Origin: an uncultured Lachnospiraceae bacterium
Lineage (GTDB): Bacteria > Bacillota > Clostridia > Lachnospirales > Lachnospiraceae
DNA length: 64,000 nucleotides
Assembly (NCBI GenBank): GCA_910579615.1
Contig: CAJTUA010000013.1
Span: forward strand, 53,161-117,160
Direction of reading: 5' to 3'
The translations under genes were made by a program, and so were the position numbers. This document shows positions 27,958 through 36,159 of this stretch, in pieces. Under the pieces are notes generated by a model. That model was not told the origin of the DNA and did not search any database. It was given only the letters and a program-made list of their open reading frames with translations. Within the stretch, counting starts at the first letter, position 1. Every line of letters begins with the position of its first letter.

Positions 27958-28097
27958 TTCTGCATAGACTTCTACAATGTTCCTGCATTTTTTTGTTCAT
28001 CCTCGGTAATATACACTGTTCTTTCCATATCTTCTTTCCACCTTATATTTTCGGTTTTGAAAAAAGAATTCTTCATGTGAAGTGCTATAATAGAGTT

Positions 28098-28636
28098 GGA
28101 TTGTCAACACTTTTTTAGACACTTTTTTAAGGCTATTTTCCCTGTATTGCACCGGGGTTTGATATCCCAACGAAGAATGGAGTCAGTGATGGTTATACCA
28201 GTTCACGTAATCCCATAACTTCAATTTCAATTCCCTCAGATCTGTAAATTTTTCATTCCATACGAATTCTGTTTTATGATTTTAAATGTTGCCTCCGCCA
28301 CTGCTTATCATAGGGGCATCCTTTATGGCTCAGGGAGCGCCCTATATGGAATGTTTCCAGCAGTTCCTCGATTGTCTAGTTTTTGAATTCATTTCCGCGG
28401 TCTGTGTAGAACAGACGGATGTCTTCAAGGCTTCCTTCTACGCTCTGAAAGGCTTCTTTTACAAGCTCAGCCGTTTTATGCTCCCCTGCGCTGTATCCTA
28501 TAATTTCCCGGTTAAACAGGTCAACAAGCACACAGATATAATTCCAGCGTATCCCCACTCTTACATATGGTTTCCGTGATAATATCCGAGTTTTGCCTAC
28601 GAGTTTATACTCGCAGGCAAAAGAACTCCAGAACAA
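28098..28636 (-). pseudogene. IS3-family (IS150-like) transposase remnant
   Basis: A truncated and broken DDE transposase. The first open part reads as the catalytic core (ICVLVDLFNREIIGYSAGEH, then FYTDRGNEFKN). An in-frame stop follows FKN, then matches continue in shifted frames (TIEELLETFHIGRSLSHKGC; EATFKIIKTEF; LWDYVNWYNHH, stop, LHSSLGYQTPVQYRE). The N-terminal half and left end are missing. The right end near 28098 (GTGTCTAAAAAAGTGTTGAC on the minus strand) resembles IS150-type tips. It is inactive. Confidence 0.85.
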
Positions 28637-28796
28637 CCGTTCGTACCCCGCTAATGTAAAATGCTTTCAAAAGCACACGGAAATAATGTAAATTTCAAAG
28701 CTATGTAGTGCCAAAAGTAGCGGATTTACGAACTTTCCGTACCCGTATCTGCCGGGAACTAAGACACCCTAACAAAATATAGCAATATTGCTGATA

Positions 28797-28887
28797 TTTC
28801 GATAGTATTTTCAGACAGACTAATACATCTTTCAGCTAAAAGCCACAATATCCTATTCCCTTTACCTTTCGCTGTACACTATCGAAA
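28797..28887. repeat. Dyad repeat copy 1, left of the nucleotide cassette
   Basis: The segment is bounded by TTTCGATAGT (28797-28806) and its reverse complement ACTATCGAAA (28878-28887). Its core (TTTTCAGACA ... ATCTTTCAG ... AAAAG.CACAATATCC) is clearly related to the core of the repeat at 32218-32339 on the other side of the four-gene cassette. Confidence 0.75.
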
Positions 28888-28957
28888 CCTTTTACAAATC
28901 AAGATGCACATAGTCATTACTCCCCATTCAATAAAATCATTCTAGAAAGTAAGTTTA

Positions 28958-28990
28958 GCCGAGAGGCTTTTAGTGTATAAACCGCTCGGC
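28958..28990 (-). terminator. Hairpin after the uracil-DNA-glycosylase-like gene
   Basis: GCCGAG (28958-28963) pairs with CTCGGC (28985-28990) and can be extended past one mismatch (GG with CC). It lies 19 bp beyond the last stop of the four-gene operon. The following T-run is poor, so it may be a weak terminator. Confidence 0.4.
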
Positions 28991-29008
28991 CATGTATAAA
29001 ATATTATT

Positions 29009-29590
29009 CTAAATTTGCAATCCCAACACTTTATGTATTGCTTTTTCTATCTCAAAGACTCTCGTTGTCAGGAAAGCAGGATTGTCTTTAAACCATTTTG
29101 CATTAAGTGGTGAAGGATGTGGTAAAACATAAGCGGGTTTGCCATTTATAATATTATCCTTAAATATAAGCGATGTAAAATCCTCTTTGGGAAAGAAAAA
29201 ATTTGCAGCCTTCCCACCTAATAATATAAATATTTCATTATTAACCAATTTTATTTCCTTTAGTAACCACTTCTTTGCACAACTTTTAGGTGGTAATCTA
29301 TCTCCACCATTAGGTGATTTCCCCGGATAGCAATGAGCAATTGCAGCAATATAAAAATTATCTGGATTATAAAAAACTTCGTCCGAAATATGATACCACT
29401 CGTTTCGCAATTTCCGACCACTGGCATCATCAAATGGCTTTAATGTCTTATGAACATTTTGAGATGGTGCTTGACTTATTTGCATAATCTTCGAATTTAC
29501 ATTCCCCATTAAAATAGGATGAGGTTCGAATCCAAATTTCTCTTCACATAACTTGCATTTTAATATTTCTTGCTTTAGTTCTTCAAACAT
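29009..29590 (-). CDS. Uracil-DNA-glycosylase-like protein (HI_0220.2 type)
   Basis: A 193-aa protein of the uracil-DNA glycosylase superfamily (PF03167). It follows the HI_0220.2-like pattern: N-terminal CKLCEE, QISQAPSQNVHKT, PFDDASGRKLR, HCYPGKSPNGGDRLPP, LLGGKAANFFF and the C-terminal HPSPLN, which corresponds to the DNA-contacting HPS loop. Classical family 1 catalytic GQDPYH is absent. The role would be removal of uracil or another abnormal base from DNA. It overlaps the deoxyribosyltransferase gene start by 16 bases and ends a four-gene operon devoted to bases and deoxynucleotides, so a non-standard base as substrate is attractive (inference). Confidence 0.82.
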   Translation of the reverse strand: MFEELKQEILKCKLCEEKFGFEPHPILMGNVNSKIMQISQAPSQNVHKTLKPFDDASGRKLRNEWYHISDEVFYNPDNFYIAAIAHCYPGKSPNGGDRLPPKSCAKKWLLKEIKLVNNEIFILLGGKAANFFFPKEDFTSLIFKDNIINGKPAYVLPHPSPLNAKWFKDNPAFLTTRVFEIEKAIHKVLGLQI

Positions 29591-30546
29591 TGTTCTTCCT
29601 CCACTATAATATCTATAATTTGCTTTTTTGTTTTTGCAACTTTATCTACTGAAAAATCTATCATTAAATTCTTTTTCATGCAATGACCATTTTCACCATG
29701 TATTTCTAAATTACTTGATTCATACAAGATGATTTTTTTCCCTTTGCAGCGTGCCAATCCCATCAATGCGGCTGTACCAGAATTTAGTTCAACTTCATCA
29801 CCCAAACATATGTAGTACGTAGAGTTCAACAAGTTTTCCAAATCCTCTAATGCACTGGTCTGTTCTATTCTCGAATATCTATTTGACACTTTTACACTTA
29901 TGCTCATTGATGTCAATTTTTCTTTTATCCATTTAGCATATTCTCTTTGATATTCGTATTTGCCTCCGCCAAAATCTATAAAAACATCATTCATCAGATT
30001 TTCTTTGGAAATACTACTTTTAAATATTGTATTTTCACTAAGGATATCACTTATTCTCTCTGCCGCTAAATCATAAGCTCCTTTTTGACTTAACATCAAC
30101 GAATCATAAAAAGACTCATGCTCCTTAATCTGGTATTGATGCAAATAATCCGAACACATTCTTTCCACTATGGGGTCAAAGATAAATTCTTTATTTTCCA
30201 TCGCATACCAGATGAAATCAGTATTGATAATGAAAATAGGAATACCTTTTCCATATGCATAACCAAGCTCAAATGAAATACCTTCATCTTTACAAATTCC
30301 ATCATAAAGCGCAGCCAACAGAATAACATTTCCTGAATTCAGCCTCTCAATATCAGCGTCATAAATTATTTTTGTTCTGTTCGATCCTGTCAATTTATTC
30401 TCATCCGTATCCCTAAACGGCATAAAAATATTACAATTTAACTTATTTTTTAATGAGGATTCCAGATATTCTGCTTGTAATTTGTCATTATAATTAAATA
30501 ATTTAGTGCATATGTAAATAAATTTATCATCATATTTCTTATTCAA
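29575..30546 (-). CDS. Double nucleoside 2-deoxyribosyltransferase-like protein
   Basis: A 323-aa protein made of two related domains. The first (about 1-150) has the nucleoside 2-deoxyribosyltransferase pattern: FIYICTKLF start, PFRDTDEN, DADIERLNSGNVILLAALYDG and DEGISFELGYAYGKG, where Glu93 aligns with the catalytic Glu. The second (about 186-323) keeps the fold (DLENLLNSTYYICLGDEVELNSGTAALMGLA) but has Leu261 where the catalytic Glu belongs, so it is probably structural or ligand-binding. The first domain would swap bases on deoxyribose. It is packed directly against the kinase gene (one base between) and overlaps the glycosylase gene. Confidence 0.82.
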   Translation of the reverse strand: MNKKYDDKFIYICTKLFNYNDKLQAEYLESSLKNKLNCNIFMPFRDTDENKLTGSNRTKIIYDADIERLNSGNVILLAALYDGICKDEGISFELGYAYGKGIPIFIINTDFIWYAMENKEFIFDPIVERMCSDYLHQYQIKEHESFYDSLMLSQKGAYDLAAERISDILSENTIFKSSISKENLMNDVFIDFGGGKYEYQREYAKWIKEKLTSMSISVKVSNRYSRIEQTSALEDLENLLNSTYYICLGDEVELNSGTAALMGLARCKGKKIILYESSNLEIHGENGHCMKKNLMIDFSVDKVAKTKKQIIDIIVEEEQCLKN

Positions 30547-30547
30547 A

Positions 30548-31120
30548 TTATAATAATCCTCCCTTTCTTAAAACATCTATAACATTCTCACATACCTCTT
30601 TTGTATTCTTCATTCCATCTATTAAAACTAGTTCACCTAATTCTACATAATTAAGATAGGCTTCCCTAACTCTCTTTAAATGCTCAATACTATAATGTAT
30701 ATTAAATTTAGTATCTGTGTTTCTTTTAATTGATTCTTCTGGAGTAATATCAATGTAAAACGCAATATCACTTTTAGGTATATTTCTATTTACATCCTTT
30801 ACCCACATTCCATCTAATTGTTCTGCTTCTCGATAGACGATGGCTGAATGTAAATACCTATCAAATATTACAACTTCATTAAAGCAGTTTTCTTCTTGCA
30901 ATTTCTCTATTCGCAATTGTCTATCAGCTGCAAACAAAAAAGTTTTTGAAATAGGAGTAAGCATTCCCGTTTTTATTGTAGCCTTAATTAATTTCCCAAC
31001 CTCTGTCGTCAATTCCTTAGATACAATTGCATTTTTTCCACTCTTTAAAAATTCATCTGTTAGCATTCCTGCTAGAGTAGTCTTTCCTGCATTATCAATA
31101 CCTTCTAAAGCAATTATCAT
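30548..31120 (-). CDS. Thymidylate-kinase-like nucleotide kinase
   Basis: A 190-aa P-loop kinase of the Tmk family. The start at 31120 has AAGGAGGGG upstream and overlaps the permease stop (ATGA), which favours it over the longer frame. P-loop IALEGIDNAGKTTL; the Tmk DR(Y/F) motif is FDRYLHSAIVYR; a lid-like segment lies around EESIKRNTDTKFNI. It is divergent from housekeeping Tmk, and several usual thymidylate-contacting residues are not recognisable, so the substrate may be a different deoxynucleoside monophosphate. Its operon partners handle free bases and base exchange. Confidence 0.85.
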   Translation of the reverse strand: MIIALEGIDNAGKTTLAGMLTDEFLKSGKNAIVSKELTTEVGKLIKATIKTGMLTPISKTFLFAADRQLRIEKLQEENCFNEVVIFDRYLHSAIVYREAEQLDGMWVKDVNRNIPKSDIAFYIDITPEESIKRNTDTKFNIHYSIEHLKRVREAYLNYVELGELVLIDGMKNTKEVCENVIDVLRKGGLL

Positions 31121-32109
31121 ACGTTCCCCTCCTTTAAATAAATTATCCACCACATGATTCCAATTGGTATGCCAACCCAACTCATTAATGATAGCCACTC
31201 TATTAGATATGTTTCAAATTTCTCAACAATTAGCAGCGATAACACGCACGATATTAACGGGACGCACAGCAATGTTTTTTTCTTTGATAAACCCAATTCT
31301 TCTAAGGAACGCATTGTGCTATAAAAATTGCTGTCATTAGTTGTCCATATTGCTACAAGTAAAGCAATTAAATTAACTATGCTTGTTGCCGCCATAGCTT
31401 CTATGTTGGTATTAATAAAATAACCAAGAGCAATAAGCAATATGTTTGTCAAAAAAGTTGCTAAAATAATATACTTAAATCCTTTTTTTCTTTCTTTTAT
31501 ATGTGAAGTAATGTCCATAATACATGTTACCGAGGAAAAAATCCATGTGCCCAGAATTTGAATGGTATAATCAAGTACACAATTTATTCTAATGGTACCA
31601 TGTTTTATATCGCTATTCCTAATAATTATATTTGTGGCAAACATAATTATTAAGAATAGCATTCCAACGATCCCTGCATTTTTTAGCCACGAATACTCAA
31701 ATTTTGTTACTCCTAAAGCAAATATGTATGACATGCCAATTACTAATAATGCAAAAATATAAGGTTTTTCTCCGATATAAGGTTGTATAAGTTTAACAAA
31801 CATAGTTGTTTGTATCGCATACCATCCAACACTAATTAAAGGAACTAAAAAGATAAAAAAAACAGCTACTCTTCTATTCTTAAGAAAACACCTTACACTT
31901 TGTGAATAATTTTTCTCATATATTGATGACAAACACACCGCTGGATATGCCAAAATCATCATAATAAATAGTGCCATGAATAAAGAAATTATTAATTCTT
32001 CTATAGATGCACCACTAGAGGAAATTATTGTACCAATAATAATGTTTATAGGTAAAAATACATATGCTCCCCATGACCAAAATAAAGATGACGGCTTTTG
32101 TAGTTTCAT
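31117..32109 (-). CDS. CodB-like nucleobase permease (NCS1-type, short)
   Basis: A 330-aa membrane protein with about ten hydrophobic helices. Landmarks of cytosine/purine permeases are SLFWSWGAYVFLPI near the N-terminus, SVGWYAIQTTMF and IWTTNDSNFYSTMRSL, which matches the CodB-type TTND loop. It is shorter than CodB (about 420 residues). The start is put at 32109, eight bases after GGTGG; in-frame GTG and ATG codons lie slightly upstream. It probably imports a free base for the deoxyribosyltransferase and kinase encoded downstream. First gene of the four-gene operon. Confidence 0.75.
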   Translation of the reverse strand: MKLQKPSSLFWSWGAYVFLPINIIIGTIISSSGASIEELIISLFMALFIMMILAYPAVCLSSIYEKNYSQSVRCFLKNRRVAVFFIFLVPLISVGWYAIQTTMFVKLIQPYIGEKPYIFALLVIGMSYIFALGVTKFEYSWLKNAGIVGMLFLIIMFATNIIIRNSDIKHGTIRINCVLDYTIQILGTWIFSSVTCIMDITSHIKERKKGFKYIILATFLTNILLIALGYFINTNIEAMAATSIVNLIALLVAIWTTNDSNFYSTMRSLEELGLSKKKTLLCVPLISCVLSLLIVEKFETYLIEWLSLMSWVGIPIGIMWWIIYLKEGNV

Positions 32110-32199
32110 ATACATCACCACCTTGTACTTTCATATTATGCCACATACTCATGAATTTTTCTACTCCCATCCGAACTTTCACAGAAACTCATATACAAA

Positions 32200-32225
32200 C
32201 ACGAAAACTCTGAGCAGTTTTCGTG
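32200..32225. other. Perfect 10-bp hairpin in the cassette leader
   Basis: CACGAAAACT (32200-32209) and AGTTTTCGTG (32216-32225) pair perfectly across a six-base loop, about 90 bp before the permease start. It may be an operator or leader structure; its right arm is also the edge of dyad repeat copy 2. Confidence 0.65.
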
Positions 32226-32339
32226 ATAATGTCATATCCCCCATTTCCCAACAGCCTTTTCAGACAAAACATTATATCTTTCAGTTAAAACCAACAATAT
32301 CCCCCCTTTGACATTCCCATTTTATACTATCACGGAAAC
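32218..32339. repeat. Dyad repeat copy 2, right of the nucleotide cassette
   Basis: Begins TTTTCGTGATA and ends TATCACGGAAAC, an imperfect inverted pair. Its core (CTTTTCAGACA, ATCTTTCAG, AACAATATCC) is about three-quarters identical over some 50 bases to copy 1 at 28797-28887. Together the copies bracket the four-gene operon as direct repeats. Confidence 0.72.
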
Positions 32340-32365
32340 TACCGACTTTTGCGTGATAGTATAAA
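32321..32365. other. Perfect 14-bp hairpin beside repeat copy 2
   Basis: TTTATACTATCACG (32321-32334) pairs perfectly with CGTGATAGTATAAA (32352-32365) across a 17-base loop. It reuses the TATCACG end of the dyad repeat. Confidence 0.75.
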
Positions 32366-33455
32366 GCACCGCCCAATCGCCCCTCTATCAGCGGCATAAA
32401 AAACACAAAAAACGGGGTTCACCAACCACTCCGGTGAGTCCCTCTACACTCAAAATTCCTTGATTTCAAGCCATTCTTCGATACTTTCGCCGTCAAGTAC
32501 CCAAATTCCTATGGCATCAATTCTGAATAGCCACCTATGCCGCTTTTAAATATTATTCTTACCTTTTAACGATTCCTGCTATCGTTAAAAAGAGGTGCAA
32601 AATCGGAAAATGGAACAGTCCCAGCAGACGAAAAGAAACCCAAAAAGGCAGAAAACCATACCTGCAGAACCCGTGAAATGCCTTATTTTCAAGCTTTTCA
32701 GTCATTCCGCATTGTATCAATTTCGTTGTTGCGATGTTTCCTTATCTCTGTGGATATTTTACTAATTTTATACTATCTACATATTCTTTCTTTTTCGTAC
32801 CTTCTCTTCCCTGCACAATCAAAATTATCCTCAATTTTACTTTATTATCTTATACTCCCTCCAACACATTCTTCTTTATGAAACAAAGACATACTTCCAA
32901 TATCTAAAGTCATATCCATTCACACTTCCATAAACCACTCTTTGCAAACAATATTGGTTCTTTTAAATTCTGTTGCTGTTATGTCCCACATCCATAAATA
33001 AGTTTTCTATTTTTAATATATCATCTCACTTTAATTTAGTCAATCCAGAATCTCGTAATTATATATCAATCAATTTCACCCAAAAGGATACTTTTTTTCT
33101 TCTTTATTCCTCATAATCCCCCTCTAGCTCCTACCTCAACATCTAAAAACTAATCAATATTTCAAATGCCGACAAAAAAATCTGCCCATTCAGTGTATAA
33201 ATGCTATCTTTTATAAGATAAATCTGGTTCATCTTCTCCTCTAGCTTCCTCACTATTCTCAAAAAAATCAACTATGTTTCTAAAAAAATTAACCGTTCAA
33301 TTTCATAATATAAAGTAAATCTTTCTATCTAGAACCTTCAAATTAACTTTACAATTTTCCGCCGTTCACGCTCCTCAAGAGTAAGCGCCAAATAATAATG
33401 CGGTCAGATATAAAATTACCCCAGCCCTTTGCGAGTTGGAGTAATTCACTATAAT

Positions 33456-35072
33456 TCACATGCGATTTTTGATAGATTGGAGTTTTTCACTCCAAGGTGC
33501 AAGCTCTGCGAGCTGATCATCGGTCATCTCCTTCGTTGGCCAGTGCTCCAGCAGAAATTTCAGATATCCGTAGATGTTCAGGTCATGCGCTTTTGCCATT
33601 TCAACCATTGTATAGACTACAGCACTGGCGTTGGCTCCGTCAACGGAATCACTGAACAGCCAGTTCTTCCGGCCGACGGCAAACGGACGGATCGCATTCT
33701 CGCTGAGATTATTTGTAAAACTGCAGCCTCCATCCTCCAGATAGGTCTCCGCTGTTTCCCGCCGGTTAAGGACATAACTGACTGCTTTATCCATGCGGGT
33801 ATTCCTCACTGGCTTCTGCATATCAAGCCACAACCTGAAAGCCTCCAGAACAGGTTTTTCCTTCTCGAGACGTAGCTGCTTACGCTTTTCATAATTACCG
33901 GGATATTTTTTGTTAATGGAATCCTCTATGGCAAACAGGCGGTTACAGTACTGGACCCCCTGTACCGCAGGCTGGCTGTAATCATACGGTTTCCCTTTGG
34001 GAACGGCGTCGATAAAATACCGGCGGATATGCGCCCAGCAGGAACATCATTTGATATCCGGCAGGCTTGTTGTAGCCCTGATAACTATCCGTTTCCAGAT
34101 ACCCGTGATAGCCTTCCAGGAACTCCTTTGCATGGCTGCCGCTCCTGGTTGGAGAATAACCATATAAGATAATGGCCGGGAGACCGTCTTCGCCGCTGCG
34201 GAACAGCCACATGAAGGATTGCGTCTGTGCCCGGCGTTCTTCTTCCTTCAGTACCTGGACTCTGGTCTCATCTGCCATTGCGAAGCTGAGCTTCAGCAGC
34301 TCCCGGTGGAAATAATCATACATTGGCTGAAAGTAATTCTGTGAGCAATAGATGATCCAGTTGGCAAGTGTTGTCCTGCTGATCTGGGCACCATACTGTT
34401 GCCAGTCTTTCTCCTGACGGTAAAGAGGAAGGCCATTAGCGTACTTCTGATACATCGTCCATGCAACAGTGGACGCACTCGCCGAGCCTTTTCCTATCAG
34501 AGCCTGCGGACCTGGGACTTTACGATCACAGGTTTTTCCGTGTCTCCCAATCCTTCCTTACAGGACGGACATCCATAACTCTGACTGTAGTATTCGATCA
34601 CTTTACATGTGGTCGGGATAAATTCCAGCTCACGACGGACATACTCTTCGCCGATCAGAACCATCTGCATACCGCAGACCGGGCAGACCTGATCTTCTTC
34701 CGGAAAAGGGATGATTACTTTTTCCACCTTCAGACCTTTAAAAAGCTCCTCATGGGTTGCCTTCTTTTTGCGGGTATGCTCCTGGATCACGGTCTCTTCT
34801 TCCAACAGAGAAAGCTCCTGCTCCGCTTCCGCTTCATCAAAAAGGTGTTGCTGTCCCGGAATGTCATCGGTTCTTCTTTCGCTGGAGGAACCGAAAAGCT
34901 TTTTGGTAAGATAGTCCACCTGTTCCTGAAGGGCTTTTTCGTGGCTGGTTTTTTCGTCAATGACAAGACGGAGAGGTCTGATCAGTTCCGTCTGCTCAGA
35001 GATCATTGTTTTCAGCCCGGTTATGATGTCCTTCAGCTCTCGTAGCTGGATGTCTTTTGCACTGGAAGCCAT
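33456..35072 (-). pseudogene. tnpC: IS66 transposase TnpC, frameshifted
   Basis: The transposase is spread over three frames. The first piece (34497-35072) has the coiled-coil and zinc-binding part (CPVCGMQM ... CPSCKEG). A one-base shift near 34500 breaks it; the reading resumes as ASASTVAWTMYQKYANGLPL with the catalytic core (MADETRVQVL, YLETDSYQGYN). A second shift near 34050 interrupts the CCWAHIRRYF segment, which continues in another frame into FTNNLSENAIRPFAVGRKNW and the end at 33456. At least two lesions make it inactive. Confidence 0.9.
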
Positions 35073-35212
35073 CGTTCTCTCCTTGGATTTGATACCTCTA
35101 TTATACCAGAAACACAGCCATTCCTAAAGGAAAACAAGTGTTGAAAAACGCTGAATTTATAAGGAAATCTACCATTTTTCTGTGCAGGATTTTTGCCGAA
35201 ATCCAGATATTT

Positions 35213-35554
35213 TTACTCTGCTTTGAGTGCTTTTGGCTGATCGATATCAATTCCTGACATCAGCCAGTCAAACTCCCGCCAGGAAAGATTCTGGACTTCT
35301 GACTGCTTCCTGAACCATTGATATCCACCTCGGACGGTCAACCGTTTATAGATCAGGACAAAGCCATCCGGTTCATGGAACGGAATTTTGATCCTGTCCC
35401 GTCTTCTTCCACAGAACAGGAAGATGTCACTGGATGTCGGATCCATCTTAAGCTGGTCTTCGATAATGGCACAGAGGCCATCGATCGATTTGCGCATGTC
35501 CGTATAGCCGCAGACAATGTAGATCTTTTCAAGGCCGGAGATATCATCTAACAT
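35213..35554 (-). CDS. tnpB: IS66 TnpB (Orf2) protein
   Basis: A 113-aa IS66 Orf2 protein with the family hallmarks IYIVCGYTDMRKSIDGL near the start, FLFCGRRRDRIKI, LYKR(L) and the final WLMSGIDIDQP. It appears intact, and its start overlaps the tnpA stop as usual in this family. Its function in IS66 transposition is essential but biochemically unclear. Confidence 0.92.
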   Translation of the reverse strand: MLDDISGLEKIYIVCGYTDMRKSIDGLCAIIEDQLKMDPTSSDIFLFCGRRRDRIKIPFHEPDGFVLIYKRLTVRGGYQWFRKQSEVQNLSWREFDWLMSGIDIDQPKALKAE

Positions 35555-35958
35555 GAGGTCTCCCGAATCAGGCGGAGTGTCCCGGCAAGCAGGACGGGAT
35601 CGGCATCATTGCTGATGCGGATTGTCACATCATTCATGGACACTTCAATCGTATGTGAATTGTCAAGGTTCGTCTAGTGCATCTGCGATGCTATATGATG
35701 TTCCGGAAGGTGGTCCGAAACAATGTCAATGGGAACCACGTCCTGCTTTGAACGCGGGATCTCACAATGACCATAATTCGGTGCTGCGATCTGATCCGCT
35801 GCTGCTTTCCTGCAGCGGCTGACTCAGTTATAAAAAGTGCTTACTGCGATGTCGTTTTCACGGCACCAGTCAGCATCTGTTATGCCGCTTTGGCGGCATT
35901 CATTGATAAGCCTGATCTGTTCCACCATCGGAACACGGGCTTTGCGAGTAGTTGCCAT
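35548..35958 (-). pseudogene. tnpA: IS66 TnpA (Orf1) with two internal stops
   Basis: Reading from the ATG at 35958 gives the IS66 Orf1 helix-turn-helix protein (ATTRKARVPMVEQIRLINEC, then GITDADWCRENDIAVSTFYN). A TGA replaces the expected Trp after STFYN, and a TAG interrupts the middle after ASQMH. The frame then continues to NDVTIRISNDADPVLLAGTL and stops at 35548. The gene is dead by point mutations rather than deletion. Confidence 0.85.
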
Positions 35959-36159
35959 AACCTATCCTCCGTAATTGTAGTGAAATAGTCTAAATATCTT
36001 TCACCTACAATTATAGAGGAAACCAGAGTATTAGGAAATCCGCAGGAATATTTGGCGCTTACAAATAAACTCTGTCCCCCAGTTCACACTCTTCGAAAAA
36101 CGAACAGGATCCAAGATACTTCCTCTCAGCTCCTGCTCTAAAGCTATTATTATGATTTT

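Larger units (their letters stand above)
32122..33380. other. AT-rich stretch upstream of the nucleotide cassette
   Basis: Besides the dyad repeats and hairpins annotated separately (32200-32365), no gene is supported up to the IS66 end at 33381. Frames such as 32678-32881 lack ribosome sites and have phenylalanine/leucine-rich composition expected by chance at low GC. Confidence 0.5.
33381..36062 (-). mobile_element. IS66-family insertion sequence, decayed
   Basis: The 2,682-bp element is bounded by GTAAGCGCCAAATA (33381-33394) and its reverse complement (36049-36062); the terminal match continues for about 23 bp with four mismatches. It contains tnpA, tnpB and tnpC in the IS66 order on the minus strand. 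The flanking 8-bp sequences (CCTCAAGA and AAATAAAC) differ, so no target duplication remains. tnpA and tnpC are broken, so it cannot move by itself. Confidence 0.9.

Noticed and set aside
32678..32881. Plus-strand Phe/Leu-rich frame of 67 codons
   Set aside because: Typical chance frame in AT-rich DNA; no ribosome site.
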